Assembly: GCF_001936575.1 (NCBI RefSeq)
Contig: NZ_MSMP01000002.1
Span: 228,241 to 292,240, forward strand
Origin: Tenacibaculum agarivorans
GTDB taxonomy: Bacteria > Bacteroidota > Bacteroidia > Flavobacteriales > Flavobacteriaceae
DNA length: 64,000 bases
Direction of reading: 5' to 3'
This document shows, piece by piece, positions 45,201-53,222 of this stretch. Below the pieces are notes generated by a model. That model was given only the letters and a program-made list of their open reading frames with translations, ran no database searches and was not told where the DNA came from. Positions within the stretch are counted from its first letter, which is position 1. Each line of letters begins with the position of its first letter. A program made the position numbers and the translations under genes.

Positions 45201-45997
45201 TGCCCGTTCCACCAATTTACGCCTTTAGTAGCTACTTTATCAGCGGCATTTGGCGGATCTATATTGGTCCCAGAAGTTCCATAGTTGATAGGGTAATCCT
45301 GTAAAGTTCTAGCTAAATGACTATTGGCTATTACAGACCATTCAAAACCTTCTTCAACAAGTACTTTTATAATGCGTTCAGAAAAAGAACACTCAGCAGG
45401 CCAAAACCCTTTGGAATAGCTACCACCAAATGTTTGATCAGATATAATTCGATGTGTTTTCAATTCCATTCGCAATGCACGTTCACTAATTAAAGGAGCT
45501 AAAGCGTGATGAAAAGTAAAACCTGTTAAGTCCATTCTTGGTTGCCCTCCTGAGGTTTTCCAGTCTCTAGCTTGAATAAATTCATTTTGCCAACCTCTGT
45601 AATATCCCCAAACTCCAGCGTCAGCTAAACTATTTACGTTTTCAATTAAACACCCCGAATAATTTACTTGGGTACCACCATTGGGAAGGCTCAATAAAGT
45701 TTGTACAGAATTTTTAGGTCCATATTGATAGGCTTTTACTCTATCATATTTCCCAAATATTTCTTGAAGATCATTTAAAGGATGACTTTTACCATCATCA
45801 TAGATATTAAAAGGATCTCCAGATTGTTTTAAATTGAAAGATTCGAAAACGGTTTGATAACGATTAGGATTTGCTTTACTGATTTCAGGCCAGTAAATAG
45901 GTTGTTGCATATGCCATAAATAGGATGTGTGGACTTCTTGAGCAAACAATCCTAGAGACATAAAAATAGTAATCAATACTAATTTGATGTTTTTCAT
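42278..45997 (-). CDS. Secreted GH57 amylase-like enzyme with starch-binding modules
   Basis: A 1239-residue exported enzyme (signal MKNIKLVLITIFMSLGLFAQ). The GH57 barrel shows the first motif in LWHMQQPIYWPE, the nucleophile region WPAECSFSERI (E202) and the acid region LLAHDGDNAWGGG (D342). Two CHB_HEX_C-like units (about 672-770 and 870-950, IYYTLDGSEPDT and IYYTTDGSTPTA) alternate with three starch-binding modules of the CBM26 kind at about 771, 954 and 1062 (VHFRNTNQWNEVYIYVF). The C terminus is a type A sorting domain (YPNPFINAVNFYI to IYFVRFRNKSVNKVVKIVK). It should degrade alpha-glucan outside the cell or on its surface. It stands alone, without sus genes. Confidence 0.9.
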   Translation of the reverse strand: MKNIKLVLITIFMSLGLFAQEVHTSYLWHMQQPIYWPEISKANPNRYQTVFESFNLKQSGDPFNIYDDGKSHPLNDLQEIFGKYDRVKAYQYGPKNSVQTLLSLPNGGTQVNYSGCLIENVNSLADAGVWGYYRGWQNEFIQARDWKTSGGQPRMDLTGFTFHHALAPLISERALRMELKTHRIISDQTFGGSYSKGFWPAECSFSERIIKVLVEEGFEWSVIANSHLARTLQDYPINYGTSGTNIDPPNAADKVATKGVNWWNGQIDGRGGTFAAPYTYQAHKAQYVDPETGQAYKLDVVPMADLLSYQNGFSSMGTDEIDKHITPFSTQEHPTIILLAHDGDNAWGGGDSYYQESVPGFANEAASKGYSPTTIQQFLNSYPVPGNDIVKVEDGSWVNAANDWGHPQFINWLWPLYDASNYRFNPNGWTEDARNWAVITAAENYVITAEDLDGNVNPAQVINPTGSASSAEKAWHFFLPSLTSGYMYYGKAIDMEVKQTVADNIAIDHALNVINGRLEEDTTPPSVFIPQRFPYNPGGKGFGPIYGYKEVQNSSDFHVWTFAHDISGLASIELKYRTDDDGKNPISDTANETYSGGQGVGAWISKSMSRKAFPKGNITNDPEIDLFIVPTDIADLCYAEIKGLSNVLVDYYVEATDTKGNVFKTPIQHVFVGEFNSSDEVTLSITPESGNNLDTIEISMEAETTAENATVAIYYTLDGSEPDTTSNLYNGVFDLGNSESEAITVKAIAYDTNDNASEVITRNYTFGELDAFDIHFKNTSNWSNVYVYLYDKNNDSALPGWSWPGELMTNEQNSPWFVTSVEEAVEVGIVFTNGAGEQSDDTFRTSEGWYVLSENTWYDNCPSDCPGILDTPILTVDTSGGTYEGSVSITLTATNNGVIYYTTDGSTPTASSASYTGNLTFTATTTLKAIAINSTGTSNLIEEVYEITPVIDSDYTVHFRNTNQWNEVYIYVFNRDTNTPVDGWNWPGKPMSREQASEWYAFNIKESGNLGIVFNDNNNGAQTDDLTRNSTGWYDLSTNQWYDSCPAACPGDDNPDDTENLVIHFNNSNANWNNVTLYFWNTSPGVMTTSWPGVAMTDDDGDGWFDYTLPSVSCANVIFSNNGSDQTADLQICGEGWYDGAWISNPQALSAKSSTTTIKKQEQISSAYPNPFINAVNFYIGGTDKTMNVTVYDTKGALHYSDRVTITNGTISIPLDVATGIYFVRFRNKSVNKVVKIVK

Positions 45998-46421
45998 GAT
46001 AATAATTTGGATGATTAATTAATTCTTCCTCTCTTGATAAAGTTGACTTCTAGAATTATTCATATTTATCAAAAGAAAAAGGAAATAAAAGATGATATGA
46101 GTGTTGTGTTAGTGCGGTTTGCAAACCAAAGAAAACAAGCTTGATAGTATAATTGTAAACACAAAAACTATATATGGAATAATGTATACTGTAATGTGAT
46201 CTATTTTTAATAATGTATAAAATTACTCCTCTTTTATTTGAGATTTATCAAAAATAAGTATTCTAAAAAGAGAAAAATATCATATAAACATCCGAAAACG
46301 GTTTCGTGTTGATAAGTAAATTTTAAAAGAGAAAATTTTACACAAAATCAATATAAAAAGTATAAAATTTAACTTGATATATTCAATTTAGATATTAATC
46401 TCATTGAGATTAAATGTAGAA
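45998..46421. other. Intergenic region upstream of the amylase gene
   Basis: A 424-base space upstream of the amylase start and downstream of the AraC-type gene. It holds a LacI-like operator (46293-46306) and, on the minus strand, TATTTTTG (46249-46256), a possible -7 box about 250 bases before the amylase ATG. If used, it implies a long leader. No small gene was recognised. Confidence 0.5.
46293..46306. promoter_or_regulatory. LacI-family-like operator
   Basis: CGAAAACGGTTTCG is a near-perfect inverted repeat (CGAAA/TTTCG with a CG centre), the form bound by LacI-family sugar repressors. It lies about 290 bases upstream of the amylase start and roughly 40 bases upstream of the possible -7 box at 46249, so regulation of alpha-glucan use is plausible. 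No LacI-type gene is in the window. Confidence 0.5.
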
Positions 46422-47306
46422 TTAATCACAATTTGTACCACGTTTAAGTAATATATATTCGCCTTTATTCTTAAAATCTCGTATAGAAATTCCTACGTAA
46501 CGTTTAAATGTTTTGGATAAGTGACTAACATCAGTAAAGCCTAAATCATCAGCAATTTCAGTAAGTGTATAATCTGAGTTTAACAATCGTATTTCAACAA
46601 GTCGTAGTTTAGCTTTAATGATATACTCTCGCAAAGAAATCTTTACTTGCTTTTTAAAAAATTCACTTACATAAGTTGGTGACATGGAAAATGTTTCGGC
46701 TAGGTTTTCAACTTTTAAATAATGAGGTTGATCAATATATTCGTTAATATAAATCAACATTTTAGTAATTCTCTCATCAGGATGATTGTTAGCAATTTCG
46801 AAAATAGGTCCTTTTTTAATGTTCCGGATTAAAATTTCCAAAATGCTAGTCATTAAACTTTTAATTAATGAAACAGATGCTTTATCATAATTTCTAGATT
46901 CCTGTAAAATCATAGAAATTAGACTTTTTAAGTGATTTTTATCAGTATCATTTTTAATGACATCACCAGGTAATTGATTGTAATTAGAAAGGATATAAGC
47001 AGCCTCTTTAAACCATTCATTTCTATCAATTGAAGACTTCCTAATGTTTTTAAAAAAGGAATCAGTAAATCGTATAAACACAAATTGAGAAGTACTTTCA
47101 ATATCAAATTTATGACATTTCAAAGGAGGAAGTAGAAACATACTACCTGCTGTATATTGATAATCATTGTAATCAATACACTGTGTACCAGTTCCTTTTT
47201 TAACTAGAACAAATTCGAAGAAGTTATTTTTTACAGGTCTTGGACTCCATTCAGAGAGCTCTATTTCTTGTATTTCAAAAGGTTTATCTGCTTCTAAAAC
47301 TTGCAT
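46422..47306 (-). CDS. AraC-family transcriptional regulator
   Basis: A 294-residue regulator with an N-terminal cupin-like ligand domain (about 1-110, KKGTGTQCIDYNDYQYTAGS) and a C-terminal double helix-turn-helix at about 190-285. The helices are readable as FSMSPTYVSEFFKKQVKISL and LTEIADDLGFTDVSHLSKTF followed by KRYVGISIRDF. It is divergent from the yellow/MRJP-like lipoprotein gene across 159 bases and lies upstream of the amylase gene on the same strand. The divergent gene is the more usual target. No effector can be named. Confidence 0.92.
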   Translation of the reverse strand: MQVLEADKPFEIQEIELSEWSPRPVKNNFFEFVLVKKGTGTQCIDYNDYQYTAGSMFLLPPLKCHKFDIESTSQFVFIRFTDSFFKNIRKSSIDRNEWFKEAAYILSNYNQLPGDVIKNDTDKNHLKSLISMILQESRNYDKASVSLIKSLMTSILEILIRNIKKGPIFEIANNHPDERITKMLIYINEYIDQPHYLKVENLAETFSMSPTYVSEFFKKQVKISLREYIIKAKLRLVEIRLLNSDYTLTEIADDLGFTDVSHLSKTFKRYVGISIRDFKNKGEYILLKRGTNCD

Positions 47307-47430
47307 TTACATACTTTTTAAAAGTAAATCTATAAATAAAATTGAGAAGAAAATCATTTCTACTATCAGAAACCTTTTAATGTACATAAATATCCATTTA
47401 ACATACATAAAAAAGAGGTTTTAACGAAAC

Positions 47431-47438
47431 TACTTTTG
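47431..47438 (+). promoter_or_regulatory. Possible -7 box for the first MRJP-like gene
   Basis: TACTTTTG matches TAnnTTTG and lies 28 bases before the ATG, within the gap divergent from the AraC-type gene. No clear -33 TTG is present, which would fit an activator-dependent promoter. Confidence 0.45.
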
Positions 47439-47465
47439 TTACATAACTAATTATGAATTAAAAAA

Positions 47466-48521
47466 ATGAAAAATTTTTTATTTACCCTAGCTGTTTTTTG
47501 CCTGTTTAGCGCATGTAAATCAGAGAAACAAAAAACAAAAGTAGAACAAACAAATATAAAACCAACAACAGAGGTTCAGAAGGAAGCAGAAATTGTTTTT
47601 TCTAGTCAAGATATTCGACCAGGAAATTTAGCATTAACAACTAATGGGAGATTATTTGTGAGTATGAATCCATTGGTTTCACCAAAAACGAAAGTTTTTG
47701 AGTTAAATAGTAATGATAAAAACACAGGAACTGCCTATCCAAATGCTACTTATGCAACGGGAGATGATGCTGTCTTCAAAGCTGTCATTGGAATTAGAGC
47801 AGATAGTAAAGGCAATCTATGGTTGTTAGATATGGGAACAAAACAATTTATTGTATGGAATACAAATACAAATGAATTGGTAAAAACAATTCCGATACCT
47901 GTAGATGTTGTAGTTTCTACAAGTTTTTTACAGGATTTTATTATTGACGAAAAACATAATAGAGTAATTATTGCCGATATGACACAAGGAGATTTAAAAA
48001 GTGCTCCAATTCCTGCTTTTATTGTAATAGACACAGAAACAGGTGCGGCCAAAAGAATGGCACAAAGTCACCCATCTATGATGCCTGAAGTTGAAGGAGG
48101 TTTTGCATTAAATCCAATTGCAATAGACCCTAATTTTAAATACGTGTATTTTGGAGCATTGAATGGTAGAACGATTTATAGAGTATCAGCAGCAAGTTTT
48201 GATAATGAAGAGCAATTAAAGAAGGATATTGAAAAATTCGGTACAAAATCATTCTGTGATGGTATTGCAGTAGATGCTAATGAAAATGTGTATATCACCA
48301 ATATTGAAAAATCTGAAATAGGTGTATTTAATAAAAAAGATGGATTTAAAACGTTAGCTAAATTACCAGAAGGTCAATCATGGCCAGATGGTTTGTACAT
48401 TGCTAGTAACGGATATGTTTATGCAACGGTAGATCAATTAAACAGAATAGCCGCATTAAATAAAGGAAAGGATGAAAGTACTGGACCTTATTTAGTGGTG
48501 AGAACTCAATTACTTCGATAA
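47466..48521 (+). CDS. Yellow/MRJP-like lipoprotein (first copy)
   Basis: A 351-residue lipoprotein (FTLAVFCLFSACKSE) with the six-bladed propeller of the major royal jelly/yellow family, related to SMP-30/gluconolactonase. Marks include NGRLFVSMNPL, SKGNLWLLDMGTKQFIVWN, FIIDEKHNRVIIADM, FALNPIAIDPNFKYVYFGAL, FCDGIAVDANENVYITNIE and WPDGLYIASNGYVYATVDQL. Bacterial members are exported proteins of mostly unknown activity. Lactonase-like hydrolysis is a guess. It starts beside a divergent AraC-type regulator and ends in a strong terminator. A paralogue lies at 50022. Confidence 0.85.
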   Translation: MKNFLFTLAVFCLFSACKSEKQKTKVEQTNIKPTTEVQKEAEIVFSSQDIRPGNLALTTNGRLFVSMNPLVSPKTKVFELNSNDKNTGTAYPNATYATGDDAVFKAVIGIRADSKGNLWLLDMGTKQFIVWNTNTNELVKTIPIPVDVVVSTSFLQDFIIDEKHNRVIIADMTQGDLKSAPIPAFIVIDTETGAAKRMAQSHPSMMPEVEGGFALNPIAIDPNFKYVYFGALNGRTIYRVSAASFDNEEQLKKDIEKFGTKSFCDGIAVDANENVYITNIEKSEIGVFNKKDGFKTLAKLPEGQSWPDGLYIASNGYVYATVDQLNRIAALNKGKDESTGPYLVVRTQLLR

Positions 48522-48528
48522 TAAAAAT

Positions 48529-48563
48529 AAGGTACTTTTTATAATTACAAAAAGTACCTTTTT
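48529..48563 (+). terminator. Rho-independent terminator after the first MRJP-like gene
   Basis: AAGGTACTTTTT pairs perfectly with AAAAAGTACCTT around a short AT loop and ends in TTTTT. It lies eight bases after the stop codon and separates this gene from the glycine-betaine-binding-like gene. Confidence 0.85.
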
Positions 48564-48579
48564 AAAAAAAGGATGAATA

Positions 48580-49371
48580 ATGAAAATTAAAATAATTATT
48601 GGCGTAACAGACTTATCATTTCATCGTATTGCCGCATCGTTAGTGTCTAATGTATTACAGGATATGGGATTTGAGGTAGAAAGAATTTATGCGCATCATG
48701 AGAAGAATTTCCAAAACTTGAAAGAAGGTAAAACGGATTTGCTGACTTCTGCTTGGTTACCTTCAAGTCATGGAGGATACAGGGAAGAAGTTCAAAAAGT
48801 GGTTCCACTTACAGATTTAGGTTTACATTATGAACCTTATGCGTTATGGGGAGTTCCAGATTATATTCCAGAAGAGGTAATTTCTGAAGTGTCAGATTTA
48901 TTGAAACCTGAAGTTGTAGAAAAAATGACTAAACGTATTCAAGGGATAAACCCAGGAGCTGGAATTAGTCGTTTTTCTGCTAAAATGATACAAGATTACA
49001 AATTAGGAGAGGCCGGATATTCATTCCATACAGGAACAGAGGAAGATTGTTTTGGAACTTTTGAAAGAGCAGCTGCTAACAAAGAATGGATTGTAGTTCC
49101 GCTTTGGAAACCACAATTCTTACATTTTAAATATGATATTCGTGAATTAAAAGATCCAAAAGGCTTACTTGGAGGTGTAGATAAAGCTGTTTTATTAATT
49201 AGAGATGATAAAAAAGATCTATTTACTTCAAAACAATTAGAAGTTTTGGATAATTTAAGTTTTGGAAATGAAGTTATTGCCGAATTAGATTATAAAGTGA
49301 GTAGAGAAGGTAAAGAAATTGACAGTGTTACTAAAGACTGGTTATTAGAGAATAATTTCCTAGTCAATTAG
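48580..49371 (+). CDS. Orphan glycine-betaine-type substrate-binding protein without signal peptide
   Basis: A 263-residue protein of the OpuAC/ProX substrate-binding fold (MKIKIIIGVTDLSFHRIAAS, GKTDLLTSAWLPSSHGGYRE, LTDLGLHYEPYALWGVPDYI, NPGAGISRFS, EWIVVPLWKPQFLHFKYDIR). Aromatic residues in the AWLP, ALWGVP and LWKPQF segments would form the quaternary-amine cage. It begins straight with the first beta strand, so it has no signal peptide or lipid-anchor cysteine and should be cytoplasmic. No permease or ATPase gene is near. It could be a ligand sensor or storage protein, or part of a transporter encoded elsewhere. A start only nine bases after the terminator tract implies a promoter inside or before the hairpin. 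Confidence 0.82.
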   Translation: MKIKIIIGVTDLSFHRIAASLVSNVLQDMGFEVERIYAHHEKNFQNLKEGKTDLLTSAWLPSSHGGYREEVQKVVPLTDLGLHYEPYALWGVPDYIPEEVISEVSDLLKPEVVEKMTKRIQGINPGAGISRFSAKMIQDYKLGEAGYSFHTGTEEDCFGTFERAAANKEWIVVPLWKPQFLHFKYDIRELKDPKGLLGGVDKAVLLIRDDKKDLFTSKQLEVLDNLSFGNEVIAELDYKVSREGKEIDSVTKDWLLENNFLVN

Positions 49372-49421
49372 CAGTGATATGATAAAGAATAGAATTTTGC
49401 CAATAGCATTTTAAAACTAAA

Positions 49422-50018
49422 ATGGATCTTTTTAGCCATCTTAACGACCATTATAAGAATTACTTACCAAAACAAGGAACAGTAAACTATTATGGTACCA
49501 TAATTTCTTATGAGAAGGCAAACTCTTATCTAAAACTGTTTTTAGAGAATATACCATGGGTGAATGATACCTTTTATGTAGCAGGTAAAAATATAACCAC
49601 TAGTAGAAAAATAGCATGGTTTGGTGATCAAGCTTCAGAACTGATATATTTCAATACAAAGAAAACAGTGAATATGTAGTCAAAAGAGCTTTTAGAAATT
49701 AAGGAGCTTGTAGAGAAATTGACAAATGAAAGTTATAACTCATGTCTTTTAAACCTTTATCATACAGGACAAGAAAGTTTAGGTTGGCATAGCGATAGTG
49801 AAAAAGGAGCTATTGCTTCATTGAGTTTAGGTGCAAAGAGAAAGTTTGTGTTTAAACATAAGCTAACTAATGAAAAGATAACATTTAACTTAGAAAATGG
49901 TGATTTATTGGTAATGAAGGGAGTAACGCAAGAATATTGGAAGCATAGCGTACCACCAACTAAAAAGGTAACTACTCCTAGAATCAACCTCACTTTTAGA
50001 ACAATTAAACAAATTTAA
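49422..50018 (+). pseudogene. AlkB-like DNA dealkylase gene with one in-frame stop
   Basis: The 2-oxoglutarate/iron-dependent AlkB-type frame runs without shift from ATG 49422 to TAA 50018, except for TAG at 49677-49679. Before it are TTSRKIAWFGDQASELIYFN and after it SKELLEIKELVEKL. The iron triad region GWHSD, the distal histidine in YWKHSVPP and the TPRINLTFR arginine are all present. From memory of related proteins the stop replaces the tryptophan of a PWTKEL-like segment, which would be a single TGG to TAG change. The two fragments alone would not make an enzyme. A sequencing error or stop readthrough is possible. The rest shows no decay, so the break would be recent. Confidence 0.8.
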
Positions 50019-50021
50019 GTT

Positions 50022-51122
50022 ATGAGAAAATATAGCGTTGTAATATTGTTAAGTTTTACATTTATGAGTTGTAGTGCTCAAAAAGATAACGGGATTTTTA
50101 TGACTACTAATCATGCAGTAGGTAACATTACATTTACTACCAAAGGAAACTTGGTGTATAGTCATCATCCATTTTTTGAACCTGAAAATCGAGTAATGTT
50201 GTATGATAAAGAATCGAAAACACATAGACCTTTCCCAAATAAAGTATGGAATACACCGCGAACAACGGATGATCACTATTTAAGTAATGTACTTGGAATC
50301 CGTAATGATATTCATGGAAATATATGGATGCTAGATATGGGAATGCGTAATAATATTACCCCTAAAATTGTAGGTTGGAATATGAAAAATAATTCATTAG
50401 AAAGAATTTACTATTTGCCAGAAACAACTGTAGTAAAAACTTCTCAACCTAATGATATGGTAGTAGATAGTAAACATGGTGTTTTTATCATTGCCGATGA
50501 AGGAATTGGTAACGGAGGAGATGGGAGTACAGCAGCTTTTATTATTGTTGATATGAAAACAGGTAAAACGCGTCGTGTATTAGAAGGTTCTCGCACCACT
50601 TTATCTGATACAAGCTCGCCAACTAGAGTAAATGGAAAAGTTTTAAGCATTAATAAAAAAGCACTTTTTGTAGGCAATGATGGAATTACTGCAGATGCTA
50701 GTTTTGAATGGTTATATTATGGTCCTTTAAACGGACCTCATATTTACAGAGTTAAAATAGAAGATCTCTTAGATACGAGTTTATCAGAGAAACAATTAGA
50801 TAAAAAAATAGAGACCTATGCTAACAAACCGAATAACGGAGGAATGAGTATTGACAAGGACAATAATTTATATTTAACAGCTTTAGAATCTAATAGTGTG
50901 GTGGTAATTAAGGCTAAGGATCGTAGTATGCATACGATTATTAAAGACAAAAATTTAGAATGGCCAGATGGAGTAAGTTACAATCAAGAAGATGGCTATA
51001 TGTATGTGTCTGCTGCCCAAGTACACTTAGGATCAGTTTTTAATAAAGGCAAAGATTTAGCTAGTTCTCCTTTTTATGTATTTAGATTCAAACCTATTGC
51101 TGAGGGGGTGCCATTTAGGTAA
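50022..51122 (+). CDS. Yellow/MRJP-like lipoprotein (second copy)
   Basis: A 366-residue lipoprotein (VVILLSFTFMSCSAQ) with the same propeller as the gene at 47466. Shared positions include TTKGNLVYSHHPFFEPENRV, NIWMLDMGMRNN, VWN/GWN, FIIADEG, FIIVDMKTGKTRR, WLYYGPLNGPHIYRV, GGMSIDKDNNLYLTALE and WPDGVSYNQEDGYMYVSAAQ. It begins three bases after the broken alkB frame, so it may depend on that transcript. The two copies are well diverged, meaning the duplication is old or each was acquired separately. Function is unknown beyond the family. Confidence 0.85.
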   Translation: MRKYSVVILLSFTFMSCSAQKDNGIFMTTNHAVGNITFTTKGNLVYSHHPFFEPENRVMLYDKESKTHRPFPNKVWNTPRTTDDHYLSNVLGIRNDIHGNIWMLDMGMRNNITPKIVGWNMKNNSLERIYYLPETTVVKTSQPNDMVVDSKHGVFIIADEGIGNGGDGSTAAFIIVDMKTGKTRRVLEGSRTTLSDTSSPTRVNGKVLSINKKALFVGNDGITADASFEWLYYGPLNGPHIYRVKIEDLLDTSLSEKQLDKKIETYANKPNNGGMSIDKDNNLYLTALESNSVVVIKAKDRSMHTIIKDKNLEWPDGVSYNQEDGYMYVSAAQVHLGSVFNKGKDLASSPFYVFRFKPIAEGVPFR

Positions 51123-51268
51123 GTCAAGTCAAATTTTAAAAGCTATTTTACTCTTAATTTATAGATTTAAGATAGTATTTAATTTAATCAAGTATATAAA
51201 AGAAGTTTTATTGACCTAGTTCATCATAATAATGTTAATTTTATAAACTATAGATTAATATAAATAAA

Positions 51269-52006
51269 ATGAATATAGCAGTTTTAATAGATGGTGATAA
51301 TATCCCTTCAGGTTATGTAGAGGAAATGATGGAAGAAATAGCCAAATATGGTAATCCTACTATTAAAAGAATTTATGGAGATTGGACTAGGCCTGGGTTG
51401 ACCAAATGGAAAAACTTGCTTTTAGAAAATGCTATAATACCAATACAGCAATATGGCTATACAAGAGGAAAGAATGCTACAGATTCAGCAATGATAATAG
51501 ATGCTATGGATATCTTGTACAGTGGTAAAGTTAATGGATTTTGTCTCGTATCAAGTGATAGTGATTTTACACGATTGGCAACAAGGTTAAGAGAGGCAGG
51601 CATGAAAGTTTTTGGGATAGGCGAAAAGAAAACACCTAATCCGTTTATAGTAGCTTGTGATAAATTTATTTATATAGAAATCCTTAAAAAGCAAACAGAA
51701 GAGAAAGTAGAAAGTAAAGGATCAGAAGTAGATAAGATTACTAAAAAAGAAATTAACTTAATAACATCCACCATCAATGATTTATCTGATGATGATGGTT
51801 GGGCATTTTTAGGAGATGTTGGAAGTTTAATTCAAAAAAAGCGTCCAAATTTCGATGCAAGAAATTATGGTTTTGAAAAATTAACCCCTCTTATAAAATC
51901 GATAAATAAATTTGAAATAGAACGAAGAGAAAACCAGAAAAATAAACATCAGTTAATTTTTGTTAGAATAAAACAAAAAAGCAACACAAGAAACAGAAAA
52001 TCTTAG
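51269..52006 (+). CDS. NYN-domain (LabA-like) protein with OST-HTH domain
   Basis: A 245-residue cytoplasmic protein. The NYN/PIN-fold nuclease domain covers about 1-140, with the acidic site in AVLIDGDNIP (D8, D10), KNATDSAMIIDAMD and LVSSDSDFTRLATRLREAG. A charged linker leads to an OST-HTH/LOTUS-like domain at about 160-240 (TINDLSDDDGWAFLGDVGSL, KKRPNFDARNYGFEKLTPLI). This two-domain form is a widespread predicted RNA-binding nuclease. All acidic positions expected for metal binding appear present. Its position before the sigma factor/S21/cold-shock block may be meaningful, but it has a 331-base gap behind it and is probably a separate unit. Confidence 0.88.
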   Translation: MNIAVLIDGDNIPSGYVEEMMEEIAKYGNPTIKRIYGDWTRPGLTKWKNLLLENAIIPIQQYGYTRGKNATDSAMIIDAMDILYSGKVNGFCLVSSDSDFTRLATRLREAGMKVFGIGEKKTPNPFIVACDKFIYIEILKKQTEEKVESKGSEVDKITKKEINLITSTINDLSDDDGWAFLGDVGSLIQKKRPNFDARNYGFEKLTPLIKSINKFEIERRENQKNKHQLIFVRIKQKSNTRNRKS

Positions 52007-52056
52007 TTTAAACTACTATTAATAAATATTTAATTATAAAGAATACTTTTTTAATC

Positions 52057-52077
52057 TTGAATAAAGACATACCTTTG
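52057..52077 (+). promoter_or_regulatory. Probable promoter -7 box of the sigma factor gene
   Basis: TACCTTTG at 52070-52077 fits TAnnTTTG. The nearest TTG (52057) is too close for a -33 box, and only a T-run lies at the right distance. Transcription from here would give a leader of about 250 bases before the ATG at 52338. Confidence 0.45.
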
Positions 52078-52251
52078 GTACATATTATAAAATCGCAGGT
52101 TAAAAAACAAACGGATTTTTAGTTTAACTCTCTTTTACCCGAAGACAATCGGACAAATTTATCCTCTTTGCATTTTAATTTTCTAGTTTATATAGAGCTT
52201 TTGATTATGTTACATTAAAAAATGTAAATAATTCAATTGTCAATCATTGCT

Positions 52252-52293
52252 CATTCATATAAGTTTTAGTAAGAAACTTTTAATATATGAATG
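52252..52293 (+). promoter_or_regulatory. Long hairpin in the leader of the sigma factor gene
   Basis: CATTCATATA pairs perfectly with TATATGAATG, and inside it AGTTT pairs with AAACT around TAGTAAG. No U tract follows, so it is not an ordinary terminator. It ends 44 bases before the start codon and could control translation or RNA stability. Confidence 0.55.
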
Positions 52294-52337
52294 TCAAAAG
52301 TAATGGTAGAAGTTATTTCTAATTATAAAATGTAGAT

Positions 52338-53201
52338 ATGAGGCAGCTTAAAATTATTAAACAAGTAACCAATAGGGAATCTAAGTCCTTAGATAAGTAT
52401 TTACAAGAAATAGGTAAGATTGAACTAATCACAGCAAATGAAGAAGTAGAGTTAGCACAAAGAATACGAAGTGGTGATCAAAAAGCTTTGGGAATCTTAG
52501 TCAATGCAAATTTACGTTTTGTAGTATCAGTAGCGAAACAATATCAAAATCAAGGCTTAAAATTAATAGACTTAATTAACGAAGGGAATATTGGTTTAGT
52601 AAAAGCAGCTCAGCGTTTTGATGAAACTAGAGGATTTAAGTTTATTTCCTATGCTGTTTGGTGGATTCGACAAGGTATATTGCAAGCTATAGCTGAACAA
52701 TCTCGTATTGTACGATTACCATTGAATAAAATAGGTAGTATAAATAAAATTAACAAAATCACTGCTCGTTTAGAACAAGACAATCAAAGATCGCCTTCTT
52801 TTGAAGAGATCGCTAAGGAGTTAGATACCACTATTAATAATGTAAAGGAATCTATGATGATTTCTGGTAAACATGTTTCTATGGATGCGCCATTAAGAGA
52901 CGGTGAGAGTTCAAATTTATATGATGTTTATAATACAGGGCATTTGCCTAATGCAGAAAAAGAATTAAACCTTCAATCTTTGAGTATAGAAATAGATCGA
53001 GTCTTGAAAACATTGCCATCAAGAGAATCAGATGTGATAAGATTATTTTATGGTATAGGTAAAGAATCTTCAATGACTCTTGAAGAAATTGGAGAAATTT
53101 TTGATTTAACTAGAGAAAGAGTTAGACAAATAAAAGAAAAAGCATTAAGACGATTAAAGCATGCATCAAAATCAAAAGCTTTAATTGCATATTTAGGTTA
53201 A
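52338..53201 (+). CDS. RpoD-like sigma-70 factor, probably a divergent paralogue
   Basis: A 287-residue sigma factor with the short Bacteroidetes primary-sigma layout and its fixed start [15 protein letters not shown]. Regions 1.2 ([15 protein letters not shown]), 2 ([39 protein letters not shown]), 3 and 4.2 ([20 protein letters not shown]) are all present. Many positions differ from the strongly conserved housekeeping RpoD of this class as I remember it (for example RQG for RQS, VNANLRF for TKANLRF, the [10 protein letters not shown] end). I therefore suspect a second, alternative copy that still reads similar promoters. The S21-like gene starts 21 bases later. A genome search for another rpoD would settle this. 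Confidence 0.88.
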   Translation: MRQLKIIKQVTNRESKSLDKYLQEIGKIELITANEEVELAQRIRSGDQKALGILVNANLRFVVSVAKQYQNQGLKLIDLINEGNIGLVKAAQRFDETRGFKFISYAVWWIRQGILQAIAEQSRIVRLPLNKIGSINKINKITARLEQDNQRSPSFEEIAKELDTTINNVKESMMISGKHVSMDAPLRDGESSNLYDVYNTGHLPNAEKELNLQSLSIEIDRVLKTLPSRESDVIRLFYGIGKESSMTLEEIGEIFDLTRERVRQIKEKALRRLKHASKSKALIAYLG

Positions 53202-53222
53202 AAATTAAAACAATAATTATAT

